64,000 nucleotides of DNA from Odontocerum albicorne (Eukaryota > Arthropoda > Insecta > Trichoptera > Odontoceridae), in assembly GCA_949825065.1 (NCBI GenBank), contig OX463866.1:77001-141000 (forward strand), written 5' to 3'. Both the position numbers and the translations under genes were made by a program. Numbering within the stretch: the first letter of the stretch is position 1; every line of letters starts with the position of its first letter. The notes beneath the pieces were generated by a model, which had not been told where the DNA came from, did not search any database, and saw only the letters and a list, made by a program, of their open reading frames with translations. Shown here in pieces: positions 44,713 through 56,858 of this stretch.

Positions 44713-45199
44713 ATCTATCGAATCTGTGTCTGAGAGATATTGCTTTGGAGGAAAGGGAACTCGGGGGCCGCTTTCCTCTTCATCGAGTCAATATGTTAGA
44801 TTACTCCGAACATATTCAATAAGACATGTTATACTATTGTGGAAGGGTTCTCGCTTCTTACCTTGTGAGATGAACTCCAAGTGTTGGATGAGATGAACAG
44901 CTTTAGAAAGCACTTCATGGAACTCTTTTTGAGAGATCTTATCAAAATGTATGATGTTATATATAAATACTACATTAATACACTACACTACACCTAAAAC
45001 CGAATGTGTTTTTATCACATATCGAACGATCTACAAAGATTTATTTGTAGTTCGTCTTCCTGCGATAAGTTTTCCATTATTTTATTACCAAATATGATTG
45101 TTAAAACGGGGAAGTACCTTATCTAATGGTCACAGATATCATCTTCCTATCTTTAAACTTTACTAATTTTATTATTATGTTTTTTTTTTCAATAATTGA

Positions 45200-45302
45200 T
45201 GGATTATCAAGTTCGAGCACTCTTCTGCTCGAGGAGTCTGCTCTGTAAATATTATCAAGTTCGAGCGCTCTTCTGCTCGAGGAGTCTGCTCTGTAAATAA
45301 AT
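45200..45302. repeat. 47-bp direct duplication
   Basis: ATTATCAAGTTCGAGC, CTCTTCTGCTCGAGGAGTCT and GCTCTGTAAAT repeated twice. The unit holds the hairpin-forming CTGCTCGAGGAG. Confidence 0.9.
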
Positions 45303-45345
45303 TGTAACGTGTGAGCATCTTGCCCGACGATATATTAATATTATG

Positions 45346-45462
45346 AATATTCAACAAGCGGTATTCAACATGCGATATTCAACAAGCGGCATTCAATAAG
45401 CGGTATGCAATAAACGGTATTCGACAAGCGGTATTCAACAAGCGATATTCAACAAGTACACG
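45346..45462. repeat. 14-15-bp degenerate repeat
   Basis: About eight units of ATTCAACAAGCGGT with substitutions. Confidence 0.85.
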
Positions 45463-45761
45463 TTTCATATAAACTTGAACACGTTTGTTGTGGTCTAAAT
45501 CCATTTTAAATGTGTTCAAATATATAATTTAACAGATTAGAAAACTATTTGTGACACTCTCCAATGGTAATGATTAATGGTTGTAATAAATAGAGGTGTA
45601 TTCTACCAATATTCACCCCGAGGGCAGTGTCATGTGCTCAGTTCAGTGAGCCATGCATGTTGTGCGGCTTAATATGACAAGGTTGCAGCTTGACATGTTT
45701 CCAATACCTCAGTTGCATCGAAGAAAAACCTAGTAAATATATTCAAATATTTTTTTACATT

Positions 45762-46678
45762 GTATAAACTGTTAAAAACCTAGGAGTGCTAATAGATAAC
45801 ACACTCTCATGGCGAGATCAAATAAATGAGGTAAGCCGAAGGATCTTCTTCAGCCTTCATTCCCTTAAAGTGTTGCAAAGATTCCTTCCAACCAAAACCA
45901 AAATTTTACTCGTACAATCTCTGCTCTTTCCGATTCTGGACTATGCGGACGTGTGTTACTTGAATGTTACAGAGGAACAGCTGGACAAATTACAGCGTCT
46001 TCAAAATGTGTGCCTAAGATTCATTTTCAACCTACATACTAGAAGGCATTGAACTGGTTGAATGTTAGAAATAGACGCCAAATTCACATACTGTGTCTAT
46101 TGTATAATATCCTTAACTGTCCCGCCGCACCCTCTTATCTCGCCGAGAATTTTCAGCGTCTTTCCAATCATGAATTAGCGCTACGCTCAAACAGAGATTG
46201 TCTATTGGCCTATCCAGTTCACCGCTCCTCTTTCTGTACGTCGTCCTTTACTGTCCATGCAGTTAAACTCTGGAATCAGTTACAAACCAATATAAGACTC
46301 GCTCCGTCCTTGGCATGCTTTAAGAAGCGACTGAAAAACCTCTTAATTTCTAGTCAGTAAAATAACGTGTTTCATTCCTGATTTTTCTTTTCCTTTCCTC
46401 TCCACCATCCCTTCCTTTCCTTTTGATTGATGATATCTCACTTTATATGAAAAATAATGTTCGGGTGATTGTCCGTTTTTGTGGGGTCCGTGGGCATGTG
46501 CTCACGTATATGTTTATGGATTTCGTGGGGATGGATAGTCATTTGAATGATTTATGCGACCACGTAACTTGCTTCATTTACGTTTGTCTGGTTGTTTGGA
46601 AGAGATTGCCGCCTGGCAATAAGCCCACCAGATTGTATTTGCAATAACAGTGTTAAATAAATAAATGAATGAATGAAT
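45762..46678 (+). mobile_element. 5'-truncated copy of the non-LTR retrotransposon at 1-1150
   Basis: Similarity begins at TAAACTGTTAAAAACCTAGG (matching about 226-245 of the left copy) and runs to a shared 3' end followed by an (AATG)n-type tail near 46658-46678. 5' truncation with a short repetitive 3' tail is the normal product of target-primed reverse transcription. Divergence from the first copy is low (a few per cent by eye), so both are fairly young. Confidence 0.9.
45774..46360 (+). pseudogene. Reverse transcriptase C-terminal fragment with frameshift
   Basis: Reads VLIDNTLSWRDQINEVSRR onward as in the left copy but lacks the catalytic region. A deletion of about 22 bp after FNL (near 46032) removes the segment beginning RKYDHIT and shifts the frame; the second part (46049-46360) resumes with NWLNVRNRRQIHIL and ends at the same stop. 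Several substitutions versus the other copy are scattered in both halves. Confidence 0.9.
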
Positions 46679-46756
46679 ATAAAATTATTGATTTAATTAT
46701 CCAAGTAGAAGTAGCACAAACAAAGTAATCATGCAGATATGGAGTTATTTAAAATC

Positions 46757-48470
46757 GAAGTAGCGTTAAATGTGAATATAGGGCTATATGGGTAGAGGTA
46801 GAGGCAGAGGTGAGAACGGAATAGCATTTAATGTGAATATAGGGCTATATGGGTAGAGGTAGAGGTAGAGGAGAGAACGGAATAGCATTAAATGTGAATA
46901 TAGGGCTATATGGGTAGAGGTAGAGGTAGAGGAGAGAACGGAATAGCATTAAATGTGAATATAGGGCTATATGGGTAGAGGTAGAGGTAGAGGTGAGAAC
47001 GGAACAGCATTAAATGTGAATATAGGGCTATATGGGTAGAGGTAGAGGTAGAGGAGAGAACGGAATAGCATTAAATGTGAATATAGGGCTATATGGGTAG
47101 AGGTAGAGGTAGAGGAGAGAACGGAATAGCATTAAATGTGAATATAGGGCTATATGGGTAGAGGTAGAGGTAGAGGAGAGAACGGAATAGCATTAAATGT
47201 GAATATAGGGCTATATGGGTAGAGGTAGAGGTAGAGGTGAGAACGGAACAGCATTAAATGTGAATATAGGGCTATATGGGTAGAGGTAGAGGTAGAGGAG
47301 AGAACGGAATAGCATTAAATGTGAATATAGGGCTATATGGGTAAAGGTAGAGGTAGAGGAGAGAACGGAATAGCATTAAATGTGAATATAGGGCTATATG
47401 GGTAGAGGTAGAGGTAGAGGAGAGAACGGAATAGCATTAAATGTGAATATAGGGCTATATGGGTAGAGGTAGAGGTAGAGGAGAGAACGGAATAGCATTA
47501 AATGTGAATATAGGGCTATATGGGTAGAGATAGAGGTAGAGGAGAGAACGGAATAGCATTAAATGTGAATATAGGGCTATATGGGTAGAGATAGAGGTAG
47601 AGGAGCGAACGGAATAGCATTAAATGTGAATATAGGGCTATATGGGTAGAGGTAGAGGCAGAGGTGAGAACGGAATAGCATTTAATGTGAATATAGGGCT
47701 ATATGGGTAGAGGTAGAGGTAGAGGAGAGAACGGAATAGCATTAAATGTGAATATAGGGCTATATGGGTAGAGGTAGAGGTAGAGGAGAGAACGGAATAG
47801 CATTAAATGTGAATATAGGGCTATATGGGTAGAGGTAGAGGTAGAGGTGAGAACGGAACAGCATTAAATGTGAATATAGGGCTATATGGGTAGAGGTAGA
47901 GGTAGAGGAGAGAACGGAATAGCATTAAATGTGAATATAGGGCTATATGGGTAAAGGTAGAGGTAGAGGAGAGAACGGAATAGCATTAAATGTGAATATA
48001 GGGCTATATGGGTAGAGGTAGAGGTAGAGGAGAGAACGGAATAGCATTAAATGTGAATATAGGGCTATATGGGTAGAGCTAGAGGTAGAGGAGAGAACGG
48101 AATAGCATTAAATGTGAATATAGGGCTATATGGGTAGAGATAGAGGTAGAGGAGAGAACGGAATAGCATTAAATGTGAATATAGGGCTATATGGGTAGAG
48201 ATAGAGGTAGAGGAGCGAACGGAATAGCATTAAATGTGAATATAGGGCTATATGGGTAGAGATAGAGGTAGAAGAGAGAACGGAATAGCATTAAATGTGA
48301 ATATAGGGCTATATGGGTAGAGGTAGAGGTAGAGGAGAGAACGGAATAGCATTAAATGTGAATATAGGGCTATATGGGTAGAGGTAGAGGTAGAGGAGAG
48401 AACGGAATAGCATTAAATGTGAATATAGGGCTATATGGGTAGAGGTAGAGGTAGAGGAGAGAACGGAATA
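46757..48470. repeat. 61-bp satellite, about 28 copies
   Basis: Unit GGAATAGCATTAAATGTGAA, then TATAGGGCTATATGGGTAGA and GGTAGAGGTAGAGGAGAGAAC. Rare variants (GGCAGAGGTGAG with CATTTAATG, and GTAAAGG) recur in the same order about 854 bp apart (14 units), showing a large internal duplication. Confidence 0.97.
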
Positions 48471-48737
48471 AATTGTAAATTCATAAAATTAATTATTATT
48501 ATTGTTCAAATTCTACTCAGTAAAATAAATGTTATTCGTTTTATATGAAAACAATATGGTTGTACATTAAGAAATAATTAAATGAAATACTATAATTGAA
48601 AATGCAAGAACTCGATATATGGTAACACACTCGTATATTGTAGTATATCCGATAGACTTGAGTATTGGGATTGCGATATCCATCAGTATTGGGATGGGGA
48701 TGGTGGGGGCGAGAATCACCCAGTTCGGGCTGGGCTG

Positions 48738-48790
48738 CGCAGTCTCAGGCGCAGTCTCAGGCGCAGTGTCAGGCGCAGTCTCAAGCGCGG
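48738..48790. repeat. 12-bp GC-rich repeat
   Basis: Four units of CAGTCTCAGGCG. Confidence 0.9.
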
Positions 48791-48962
48791 AGGTAGAGGC
48801 GGGTGGCTCGGGGCTAGAGCGAGTCATCAGCAATAATAATTATAATTAAAGGTTAATCTACGAGTATATATGGGGCAGTTTAAGACTGTCTTTACCCACC
48901 ACTATTGACCAATTAAAAATATTACTAAAAAAAATAATAATAAGTTGAGTGTTACATTAGGA

Positions 48963-49372
48963 AAATTGTGACTACGGACATTAGATAACATACCTCCCCC
49001 GTCTGAATTGTGACTACGGACATTAGATAACATACCTCCCCCGTCTGAATTGTGACTACGGACATTAGATAACATACCTCCCCCGTCTGAATTGTGACTA
49101 CGGACATTAGATAACATACCTCCCCCGTCTGAATTGTGACTACGGACATTAGATTACATACCTCCCCCGTCTGAATTGTGACTACGGACATTAGATAACA
49201 TACCTCCCCCGTCTGAATTGTGACTACGGACATTAGATAACATACCTCCCCCGTCTGAATTGTGACTACGGACATTAGATAACATACCTCCCCCGTCTGA
49301 ATTGTGACTACGGACATTAGATTACATACCTCCCCCGTCTGAATTGTGACTACGGACATTAGATAACATACT
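48963..49372. repeat. 42-bp minisatellite, about 9.7 copies
   Basis: Unit GAATTGTGACTACGGACATT plus AGATAACATACCTCCCCCGT and CT; nearly perfect. Period 42 keeps minus-strand frames open with a 14-residue period (QTGEVCYLMSVVTI); no sign that it is a gene. Confidence 0.96.
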
Positions 49373-49374
49373 CC

Positions 49375-50210
49375 TGTTTAAATTGGCTCAGAAATAACAT
49401 TTGGTAAAAACCGCAGAAAACTCATCAAGGGAATTCATCTTCCCGTACTTCTGCCCGATACCTACCGCCCACCGCCTACCGCACCTCGTGCAACATATTC
49501 TCTATCTCTCTCTCTGTCTTGTGGGCAAAGCTTTTAAAGCCGTATGCTAATGTGACAAACTTGAACTCGTATCGGTATTTGAATACTCAAGAACGGTTAG
49601 TTTTTTTTAACATCATTCGTGAAATTAGAACTGCTTTCGTATATTATACTTGTCAACACTAACCAGCAAAAATCTCAAATTTGTATTAACGGAGCTAAAC
49701 TCCGTATTTGCATTCGGCCGAATATTTACTGAGCTGAAAATACATTCATATTATTAAGCTACGACATGTCCTGGTCATTGGCATCCGAGACACGGACTTT
49801 GGCATCTAGCGCGGGGCAGACTTGAACATTATTCATTAGTCATTGCGTTAAACACTCCCGACCGCCTGCCGGGCTCATCAGGACTCCTCGCGCAGATGTC
49901 CCGGCCTTGCGAAGCTCCTACTGTGAACCTAAAGAAGATACGATTGTGGAAACTAAATTGAAACGGACTGGGCATACTCGTATGATACTCATGGGCGATC
50001 ACAAACTTCCAAAAATGAGCGAATGAAAGGTTGGAGCGCAAAGGAAACAACGCTATTAACGTGTTGCTGGCTCTGTGAGGGGACGACGACTTGAAAACTG
50101 GGAACAGTTGGCTTAAGATATCGGGAGGGGGATGGCTGGCTGTTTTCCAGCTGATGGCGCCTTAACAGTTAAACGTATGATAAACAAGTCAGCTTGTTGC
50201 GAACACGCGT
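49375..50210. other. Spacer without recognised genes
   Basis: Mixed composition; nothing identified beyond one TACTCGTA near 49976. Confidence 0.4.
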
Positions 50211-50211
50211 C

Positions 50212-50576
50212 AGTGAGACTTCGCTTCGCGGGATCAACATATCACATCTGTGTGATCACTTCTTTCTTGAAGTGATCACATCATCTATTATCGGGCGATT
50301 ACAGTGAGACTAGGCGGCTTCGCGGGATCAACATATCTGTGTGATCTAGAAGTGCGCTAGAAGTGATCACTTCATCTATTATCGGGCGATTACAGTGAGA
50401 CTAGGTGGCTTCGCGGGATCAACATATCTGTGTGATCTAGAAGTGCGCTAGAAGTGATCACTTCATCTATTATCGGGCGATTACAGTGAGACTAGGCGGC
50501 TTCGCGGGATCAACATATCTGTGTGATCTAGAAGTGCGCTAGAAGTGATCACTTCATCTAGTATCGGGCGATTACA
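50212..50576. repeat. 91-bp repeat, 4 copies, with palindromic TGATCA cores
   Basis: Unit includes GGCTTCGCGGGATCAACATA, CTGTGTGATCTAGAAGTGCG and GTGATCACTTCATCTATTAT, with the GGGCGATTACA marker 91 bases apart. The first copy is diverged and carries a perfect hairpin: TGTGATCACTTC (50251-50262) and GAAGTGATCACA (50269-50280) around a 6-base loop. Confidence 0.93.
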
Positions 50577-50594
50577 ATATTTTAACTTTCTCCA

Positions 50595-50900
50595 TTTTCT
50601 TCTTTCAGAATTTCATTCACTTGATCCAACCATACTTTCTTCGGTCTTCGCACACGCGTTCTACTCATGTTTGCATTATACATATATTTTGTCAGTCTTT
50701 CTTCATTCTTTCGTTCCACATGTCGAAACCATCTTAACTTACTCTTCATCTTGCCTTGAGTAGATATTTATCCCTTATTACTTGATTCCGTATTCCGTCA
50801 TACATTGTCACTCCGTGTATTCTTCTCAAAGCACGCATTTCTACAGCATTTATTAGGCTCTTCAAAGTTTTTTTTTTATCTGTTTTTCACAACCATACAT
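50595..50900 (-). pseudogene. Non-LTR reverse transcriptase C-terminal relic
   Basis: The reverse complement reads AVEMRALRRIHGVTMYDGIR, then NQVIRDKYLLK, a degraded GFDMWNERMKKD and a basic RKYGWIK segment. This follows the order of the related relic at 59698-59949. Several stops. Confidence 0.7.
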
Positions 50901-51063
50901 TGAATTTGACACCAAAATACTATTGTGAACTATGAACAATGTATAGCTCAAATACTTTTAAATTCAAGTGAGATGATGTCTAAAAGTGTATTTAAAACCT
51001 AGATACTAATAACATACAGTCAATATAGTAACATATTTATCAGATACAAAAATCTATATTAAT

Positions 51064-51121
51064 TGATAGTGAATCACGTCTCTACAGCAATTGATAGTGA
51101 ATCACGTCTCTACAGCAATTA
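51064..51121. repeat. 28-bp direct duplication
   Basis: ATTGATAGTGAATCACGTCT plus CTACAGCA, two copies. Confidence 0.95.
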
Positions 51122-51251
51122 TTTAAAATGTACCGGTTTGATTAACGAAACCGAAGACAATATACGAGTATGGATATAGTAGTTTTCTATTTTGTTTCTT
51201 TTCAAAATGTTCTCATTCTACGCGCAAACATTATATTTCGGAGAGTTCCAT

Positions 51252-51280
51252 GCCATACCATACCATACCATACCATACGT
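51252..51280. repeat. (CATAC)n microsatellite
   Basis: Five units of CCATA. Confidence 0.9.
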
Positions 51281-51399
51281 CTTGATCTCGACCCGTTCCC
51301 AAGAGTTCATTCTAAAGAGCGTGATGGTCGTGATCGTCGGCTGCCGTGCTCCACCAGCACAAGCGAGCTTTTGCCCGATGTACTGTTTATTTAAATAAG

Positions 51400-52480
51400 T
51401 ACCCCACTGCTTTTTTCACCTGGTCACTGCATCACTTGAGTTCTTGGTATCCCGGATACGCTCTTCAAGATGTCTGAACCTTATTTATGGGCATGTTGTA
51501 ATATACAATATGAAAGAACGAAAGTATCCGTCCTTTGCCTTTTGCATACCTCGTGTGTCATTAACTTTAGGTCTAGGTCTCCGTTTATGATGATGGCAAT
51601 TTGTACAAATCAAAACACTCATAACTTAAACAAAAAATCATCGAAGCAACAATATGCAGCGCTAGTGCATGGAGTTGCGTGCATTTGATGATAGAAAATA
51701 ATATGACATTAAGTACAATGCAGACTACGAGATACTCCGTGCAGCGGATCCCATTCACGTGTGGACAGCATCCGCAACGGCGATCGGGTCAAGGTGCAAG
51801 GTGCCGGACTCGTCACCAGCCACGCTCCACGCCCATTTAATAACAGTTATTTATCCTGATAATACATTATATTACACTTTTATTTTATACAGTACATTCG
51901 ATGCTATCGTAGAGCATCAAATTATGAAGTTTCGAGAAGAGCGAACTGCTGTCGCATCGACATTCTGGTGTCGCGTAATCTCTAGCGTCGGTCTGGGTCT
52001 GGGTACATAGCTCGCGTGCCTAAATACAAACTTCCGAGAAATTACCTCGTGGGTGAGCTAGTGAAATGCTGAAGAAGGCGCGGTGGACAGCGTAAGAAAT
52101 ATAAGGACGTACTGCATGACATGCGGAAGCAAACAACGGGAGATCGAGCCAAACAGCGTACAGATGCTGCTAAGTTACTATATGAAGAACCTTTCCCGGT
52201 TAGCAACAGGACATGCCTATCATAGATTACCGCTTAAGGCTTACATAGTCATCTCCGATGGCACCAACGCCAGCACTCCTCAATTAATGGCGTGACATAT
52301 TCAAAAGTTCCGGGCAAACAAAGTTCTGCATGCTGGGAAATGAAATGAAGTCAATTGTTACTTTGTTTTTATTGGAGTTTGAAAGATTGTTTGTTTCAAA
52401 AGATGTGGACCATCTAGAAATACACGAATCATTTTGTAAAAAATATTGATTCAGTTATCAAAGGATGGTCTGATCCAGTT
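51400..52480. other. Unassigned stretch
   Basis: Contains GC-richer patches at 51755-51835 and 52050-52300 with short open frames in plus orientation. I recognise no family. They may be transposon remnants. Confidence 0.3.
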
Positions 52481-52486
52481 TAGACA

Positions 52487-53012
52487 GGAAGCACATCGTA
52501 CGCTCGGCACACGAGGTCGGTCAATACAATAGCGTGGCTGGAAGCACATCGTATGCTCGGCACACGAGGTCAATACCGTGGCTGGAAGCATACCGTATGC
52601 TCGGCACACGAGGTCAATACAATACCTTGGCTGGAAGCACGCCGTATGCTCGGCACACGAGGTCATTACAATACCGTGGCTGGAAGCATACCGTATGCTC
52701 GGCACACGAGGTCAATACAATACCTTGGCTGGAAGCACGCCGTAAGCTTGGCACACGAGGTCAATACAATACCGTGGCTGGAAGGACACTGTATGCTCGG
52801 CACATGAGGTCAATACCGTGACTGGAAGCACGCCATATGCTCGGCACACGAGGTCAATACAATACCGTGGCTGGAAGCACACCGTATGATCGGCACACGA
52901 GGTCAATACCGTGACTGGAAGCACGCCGTATGCTCGGCACACGAGGTCAATACAATACTGTGGCTGGAAGCACACCGTATGCTCGGCACACGGGGTCAAT
53001 ACAATGGCGTGG
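52487..53012. repeat. Compound 36/49-bp minisatellite, about 11 copies
   Basis: Units share GGCTGGAAGCACACCGTATG and CTCGGCACACGAGGTCAATAC; the longer form has an extra AATACCGTGG-type segment of about 10-13 bp. Confidence 0.93.
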
Positions 53013-53499
53013 CTGATTTAAACAATTCGCAGATTACAGTAAAAGAAAACAAATATGACGCAACGAAATGCTTCTTAAACAAACGAACCGAAGTATTTGT
53101 ATTTTTGCGTTAAAATCAATGTTTGCTAATTTCTCGTGTCCACAGTCGCGTCGCGCTGGGACGATGACAGTTCATTTTTCCCACAAATCAAATTTCTATG
53201 AACTTACACCGAAATTCCCAGCGCACTCTATACTTGGCACTCTTTCTCTCTCTCTATCAGCGGCTCTCAAACTTTTTTAGGGTAAGGTCCTGTAACCAGA
53301 CATCCTAACATACTCGTATTACTAAGAACAGCGACAGCAACTATACTCGTGTAATGTAGGAGTACTTCGTTTCCCGTTGGAATTCAGTGTTATTTTTAAA
53401 AGTTTCCAGTATGTTATTCATTAAGAGGAGAGAGCGCTAGTGATACGCTCTCATATCACGACCTACACGCACGACATACACGTACACACCTCTTTTAGA

Positions 53500-54085
53500 T
53501 TCATACACTTTTTCATAAAACTCCTTAAGTTACTCTTTTAACATTTTCTTCTCTCAAAATATCATTGACCTAATCCAATATAATATCCAATTATACTTTT
53601 CTGGATGTTCCTCTGGCACTCACATCTGCATTCTATACTTGTTTAATTAGTTTCTCGGTGTTCCTCTGGCACTCACATCTGCATCCTATACTTGTTTAGT
53701 TAGTATCTCGGTGTTCTTCTGGTACTCCCATCTGCATTCTATACTTGTTTACTTAGTTTCTCGGTGTTCCTCTGGCACTCACATCTGCATCCTATACTTG
53801 TTTAGTTAGTTTCTCGGTGTTCTTCTGGCACTCCCATCTGCATTCTATACTTGTTTAGTTAGTTTCTCGGTGTTCCTTTGGCACTCACATCTGCATCCTA
53901 TACTTGTTTAGTTAGTTTCTCGGTGTTCTTCTGGTACTCCCATTTGCATTCTATACTTGTTTACTTAGTTTCTCGGTGTTCCTGTCTCTGGCACTCACAT
54001 CTGCATTATATACTCGTTTAGTTAGTTTATTTTTAATTTGTTCATTTAACATGCCCAAACCGTCTCAAAGTGCTTTAATTTAACA
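53500..54085 (-). pseudogene. Non-LTR reverse transcriptase C-terminal relic, internally amplified
   Basis: The reverse complement around 53600-53645 reads like LTKQVYNADVSARGTP with stops, the ERLTKQIYRADVRG block of RTE-like elements. This very segment is tandemly amplified at 53610-54025; the flanks on both sides (53510-53600 and 54025-54080) retain single-copy parts of the relic, including the C-terminal basic region and the upstream segment read as GLGMLNE. Confidence 0.6.
53610..54025. repeat. 53-bp minisatellite derived from reverse transcriptase sequence, about 7.5 copies
   Basis: Unit CTCGGTGTTCCTCTGGCACT, then CACATCTGCATCCTATACTT and GTTTAGTTAGTTT; CTCGGTG recurs at 53654, 53707, 53760 and 53813. 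C/T, TCTGGCA/TCTGGTA and CACA/CCCA variants alternate, suggesting a two-unit (106-bp) higher-order period. Confidence 0.93.
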
Positions 54086-54227
54086 TACAAATTTTACTTA
54101 AAACATCAATTTTAATATCGTATTAGTGGAATGAACTCAGTTCATTTGATTATGTACAACATATAAAAGCTCACGCGACCCCTTAAGTGGGAACTCTGTA
54201 GTCACTGTTCATTGTCTTGATAGTTCA

Positions 54228-54395
54228 ATGATACCGAGCTGGATAATGATAGCGAGCTGGATAATGATAGCGAGCTGGATAATGATAGCGAGCTGGATAA
54301 TGATAGCGAGCTGGATAATGATACCGAGCTGGATAATGATACCAAGCTGGATAATGATACCGAGCTGGATAATGATAGCGAGCTGGATAATATAA
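54228..54395. repeat. 18-bp minisatellite, about 9 copies
   Basis: Unit GAGCTGGATAATGATAGC or ATACC variant. Six-residue minus-strand peptide period (YHYPAR). Confidence 0.95.
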
Positions 54396-54540
54396 TAATA
54401 GCGAAATTACTTGTTGACTCTCGAATTTAGCGGGTGTCATTTCAATACACGTAAACACGATGATTCTCACATTTCAATATACACGTAAACACGATAATTC
54501 TCACATTTCATACCAAATAATACTTTGCAAGTTGAGACAA

Positions 54541-54575
54541 GACCCCCCCCCCCCCGCTCCCGGCCCCCCCGCCCA
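54541..54575. repeat. Poly-C tract
   Basis: About 14 consecutive C, then CCGCCC-type sequence. Confidence 0.9.
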
Positions 54576-54599
54576 GGAGTGGAAACCGTTAAGTGTGTA

Positions 54600-55565
54600 A
54601 ACACAACTTACAGCATAAACCTGTATCTATCAAATACGTAACAGCGTATCGCGTACGTCACGCATTATTTTATAATATTATACTCCGAATTATTGTAAGT
54701 CCAAGTTTCAAGAAATCATTTGTTGTTAGGAAAGTGTAAATAAGTAAAAATGTCGTTTAATTATCTCCTAAACGTAAATAAAAGGATACCACACATCTGA
54801 TAACTCTTTTAAGTTCGTTGCATAGTTGCAAGTCAGAAATAATCACTTAAGACGCGCGCATACCTGACGTATTCCATCTCATATATGAAAGTCCTTTAAA
54901 ATTAACATAAATCTACCTTAATTGAATTTTGTCACATATTGTTTTGTTATCAATTAAAATGATAATTTTTTTATTCAAATAAAACTACTTTATAATATAA
55001 ACGAGATTAATATTTAAATAATATGTTATTTATGTGTTTTGTAAAGAATTTGTTTTATCTTCCTGAAAAGCAGCTCACCTGCCGGAAATGGGAGATTAAT
55101 ACTACTAGTAGATAAAACAAAGGGCCTTAATGAGATAAAGCCGGTTCATATTGAAGCTGGAAACTAGATGTTTCTATTACGTTACTCGCTATACGAGTAC
55201 GAGCCCTATTATACGAGTATTACTAGTAGGTGAGTGTTTGAATCCAAAGTTATTAAAATAATAATCATCAAATACGCATCGAAAAGGTAATCAGGTAGTT
55301 TTTGGGTATATCGCAGGAGGTAGAAATGTAATGAGAGGGGCTAATTTGATCCGCTTTAATAAACGTGTTTGAAACATTGACAACTTCGAATGGAGACTTT
55401 TGGAGGTGTGCAAGAAACTGGACCTCGGTGTAGAATAGGACCGTGTTATACGAACTCTGCAAAGAACTTGGAAATTTCTAGTGTTTTTTATTTTTTTATT
55501 TGATATAACTAACACATACAGATGAAACCCTATTTACATACTCGTACACACCATCAAGTCGTTTT
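54600..55565. other. Spacer, no gene seen
   Basis: AT-rich; two short minus-strand frames near 55268-55515 show no family. Octamers TACGAGTA at 55195 and 55213. Confidence 0.4.
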
Positions 55566-55572
55566 TTTTTGT

Positions 55573-56858
55573 TGGGGCAGTCGGGAATGTTTCCAATCGC
55601 GATATTTCCTATAACACAGCGTCAATCTTTCTTATCGTGATAAACTTTCCTATAACAGAGCGTCAATCTTTCTTATCGTGATAAACTTTCCTATAACAGA
55701 GCGTCAATCTTTCTTATCGTGATAAACTTTCCTATAGCAGAGCGTCAATCTTTCTTATCGTGATAAACTTTCCTATAAAAGAGCGTCAATATTTCTTATC
55801 GTGATAAACTTTCTTATAGCAGAGCATCAATCTTTCTTATCGTGATAAACTTTCCTATAGCAGAGCGTCAATCTTTCTTATCGTGATAAACTTTCCTATA
55901 ACAGAGCGTCAATATTTCTTATCGTGATAAACTTTCCTATAGCAGAGCGTCAATCTTTCTTATCGTGATAAACTTTCCTATAGCAGAGCGTCAATCTTTC
56001 TTATCGTGATAAACTTTCTTATAGCAGAGCATCAATCTTTCTTATCGTGATAAACTTTCCTATAGCAGAGCGTCAATCTTTCTTATCGTGATAAACTTTC
56101 CTATAACAGAGCGTCAATATTTCTTATCGTGATAAACTTTCCTATAGCAGAGCGTCAATCTTTCTTATCGTGATAAACTTTCCTATAGCAGAGCGTCAAT
56201 CTTTCTTATCGTGATAAACTTTCCTATAACAGAGCGTCAATATTTCTTATCGTGATAAACTTTCTTATAGCAGAGCGTCAATCTTTCTTATCGTGATAAA
56301 CTTTCCTATAGCAGAGCATCAATCTTTCTTATCGTGATAAACTTTCCTATAACAGAGCGTCAATATTTCTTATCGTGATAAACTTTCCTATAGCAGAGCG
56401 TCAATCTTTCTTATCGTGATAAACTTTCCTATAGCAGAGCGTCAATCTTTCTTATCGTGATAAACTTTCCTATAACAGAGCGTCAATATTTCTTATCGTG
56501 ATAAACTTTCCTATAGCAGAGCGTCAATCTTTCTTATCGTGATAAACTTTCCTATAGCAGAGCGTCAATCTTTGGGGCAGTCGGGAATGTTTCCAATCGC
56601 GATCTTTCCTATAACACAGCGTCAATCTTTCTTATCGTGATAAACTTTCCTATAACAGAGCGTCAATCTTTCTTATCGTGATAAACTTTCCTATAACAGA
56701 GCGTCAATCTTTCTTATCGTGATAAACTTTCCTATAGCAAAGCGTCAATCTTTCTTATCGTGATAAACTTTCCTATAACAGAGCGTCAATATTTCTTATC
56801 GTGATAAACTTTCTTATAGCAGAGCGTCAATCTTTCTTATCGTGATAAACTTTCACGT
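55573..56858. repeat. 41-bp satellite, about 31 copies, with a 1,000-bp tandem duplication
   Basis: Unit TTTCCTATAACAGAGCGTCA plus ATCTTTCTTATCGTGATAAAC. The unique left border GGGGCAGTCGGGAATG (55574) reappears inside the array at 56574, exactly 1,000 bp later, with the same first units after it. Confidence 0.96.
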
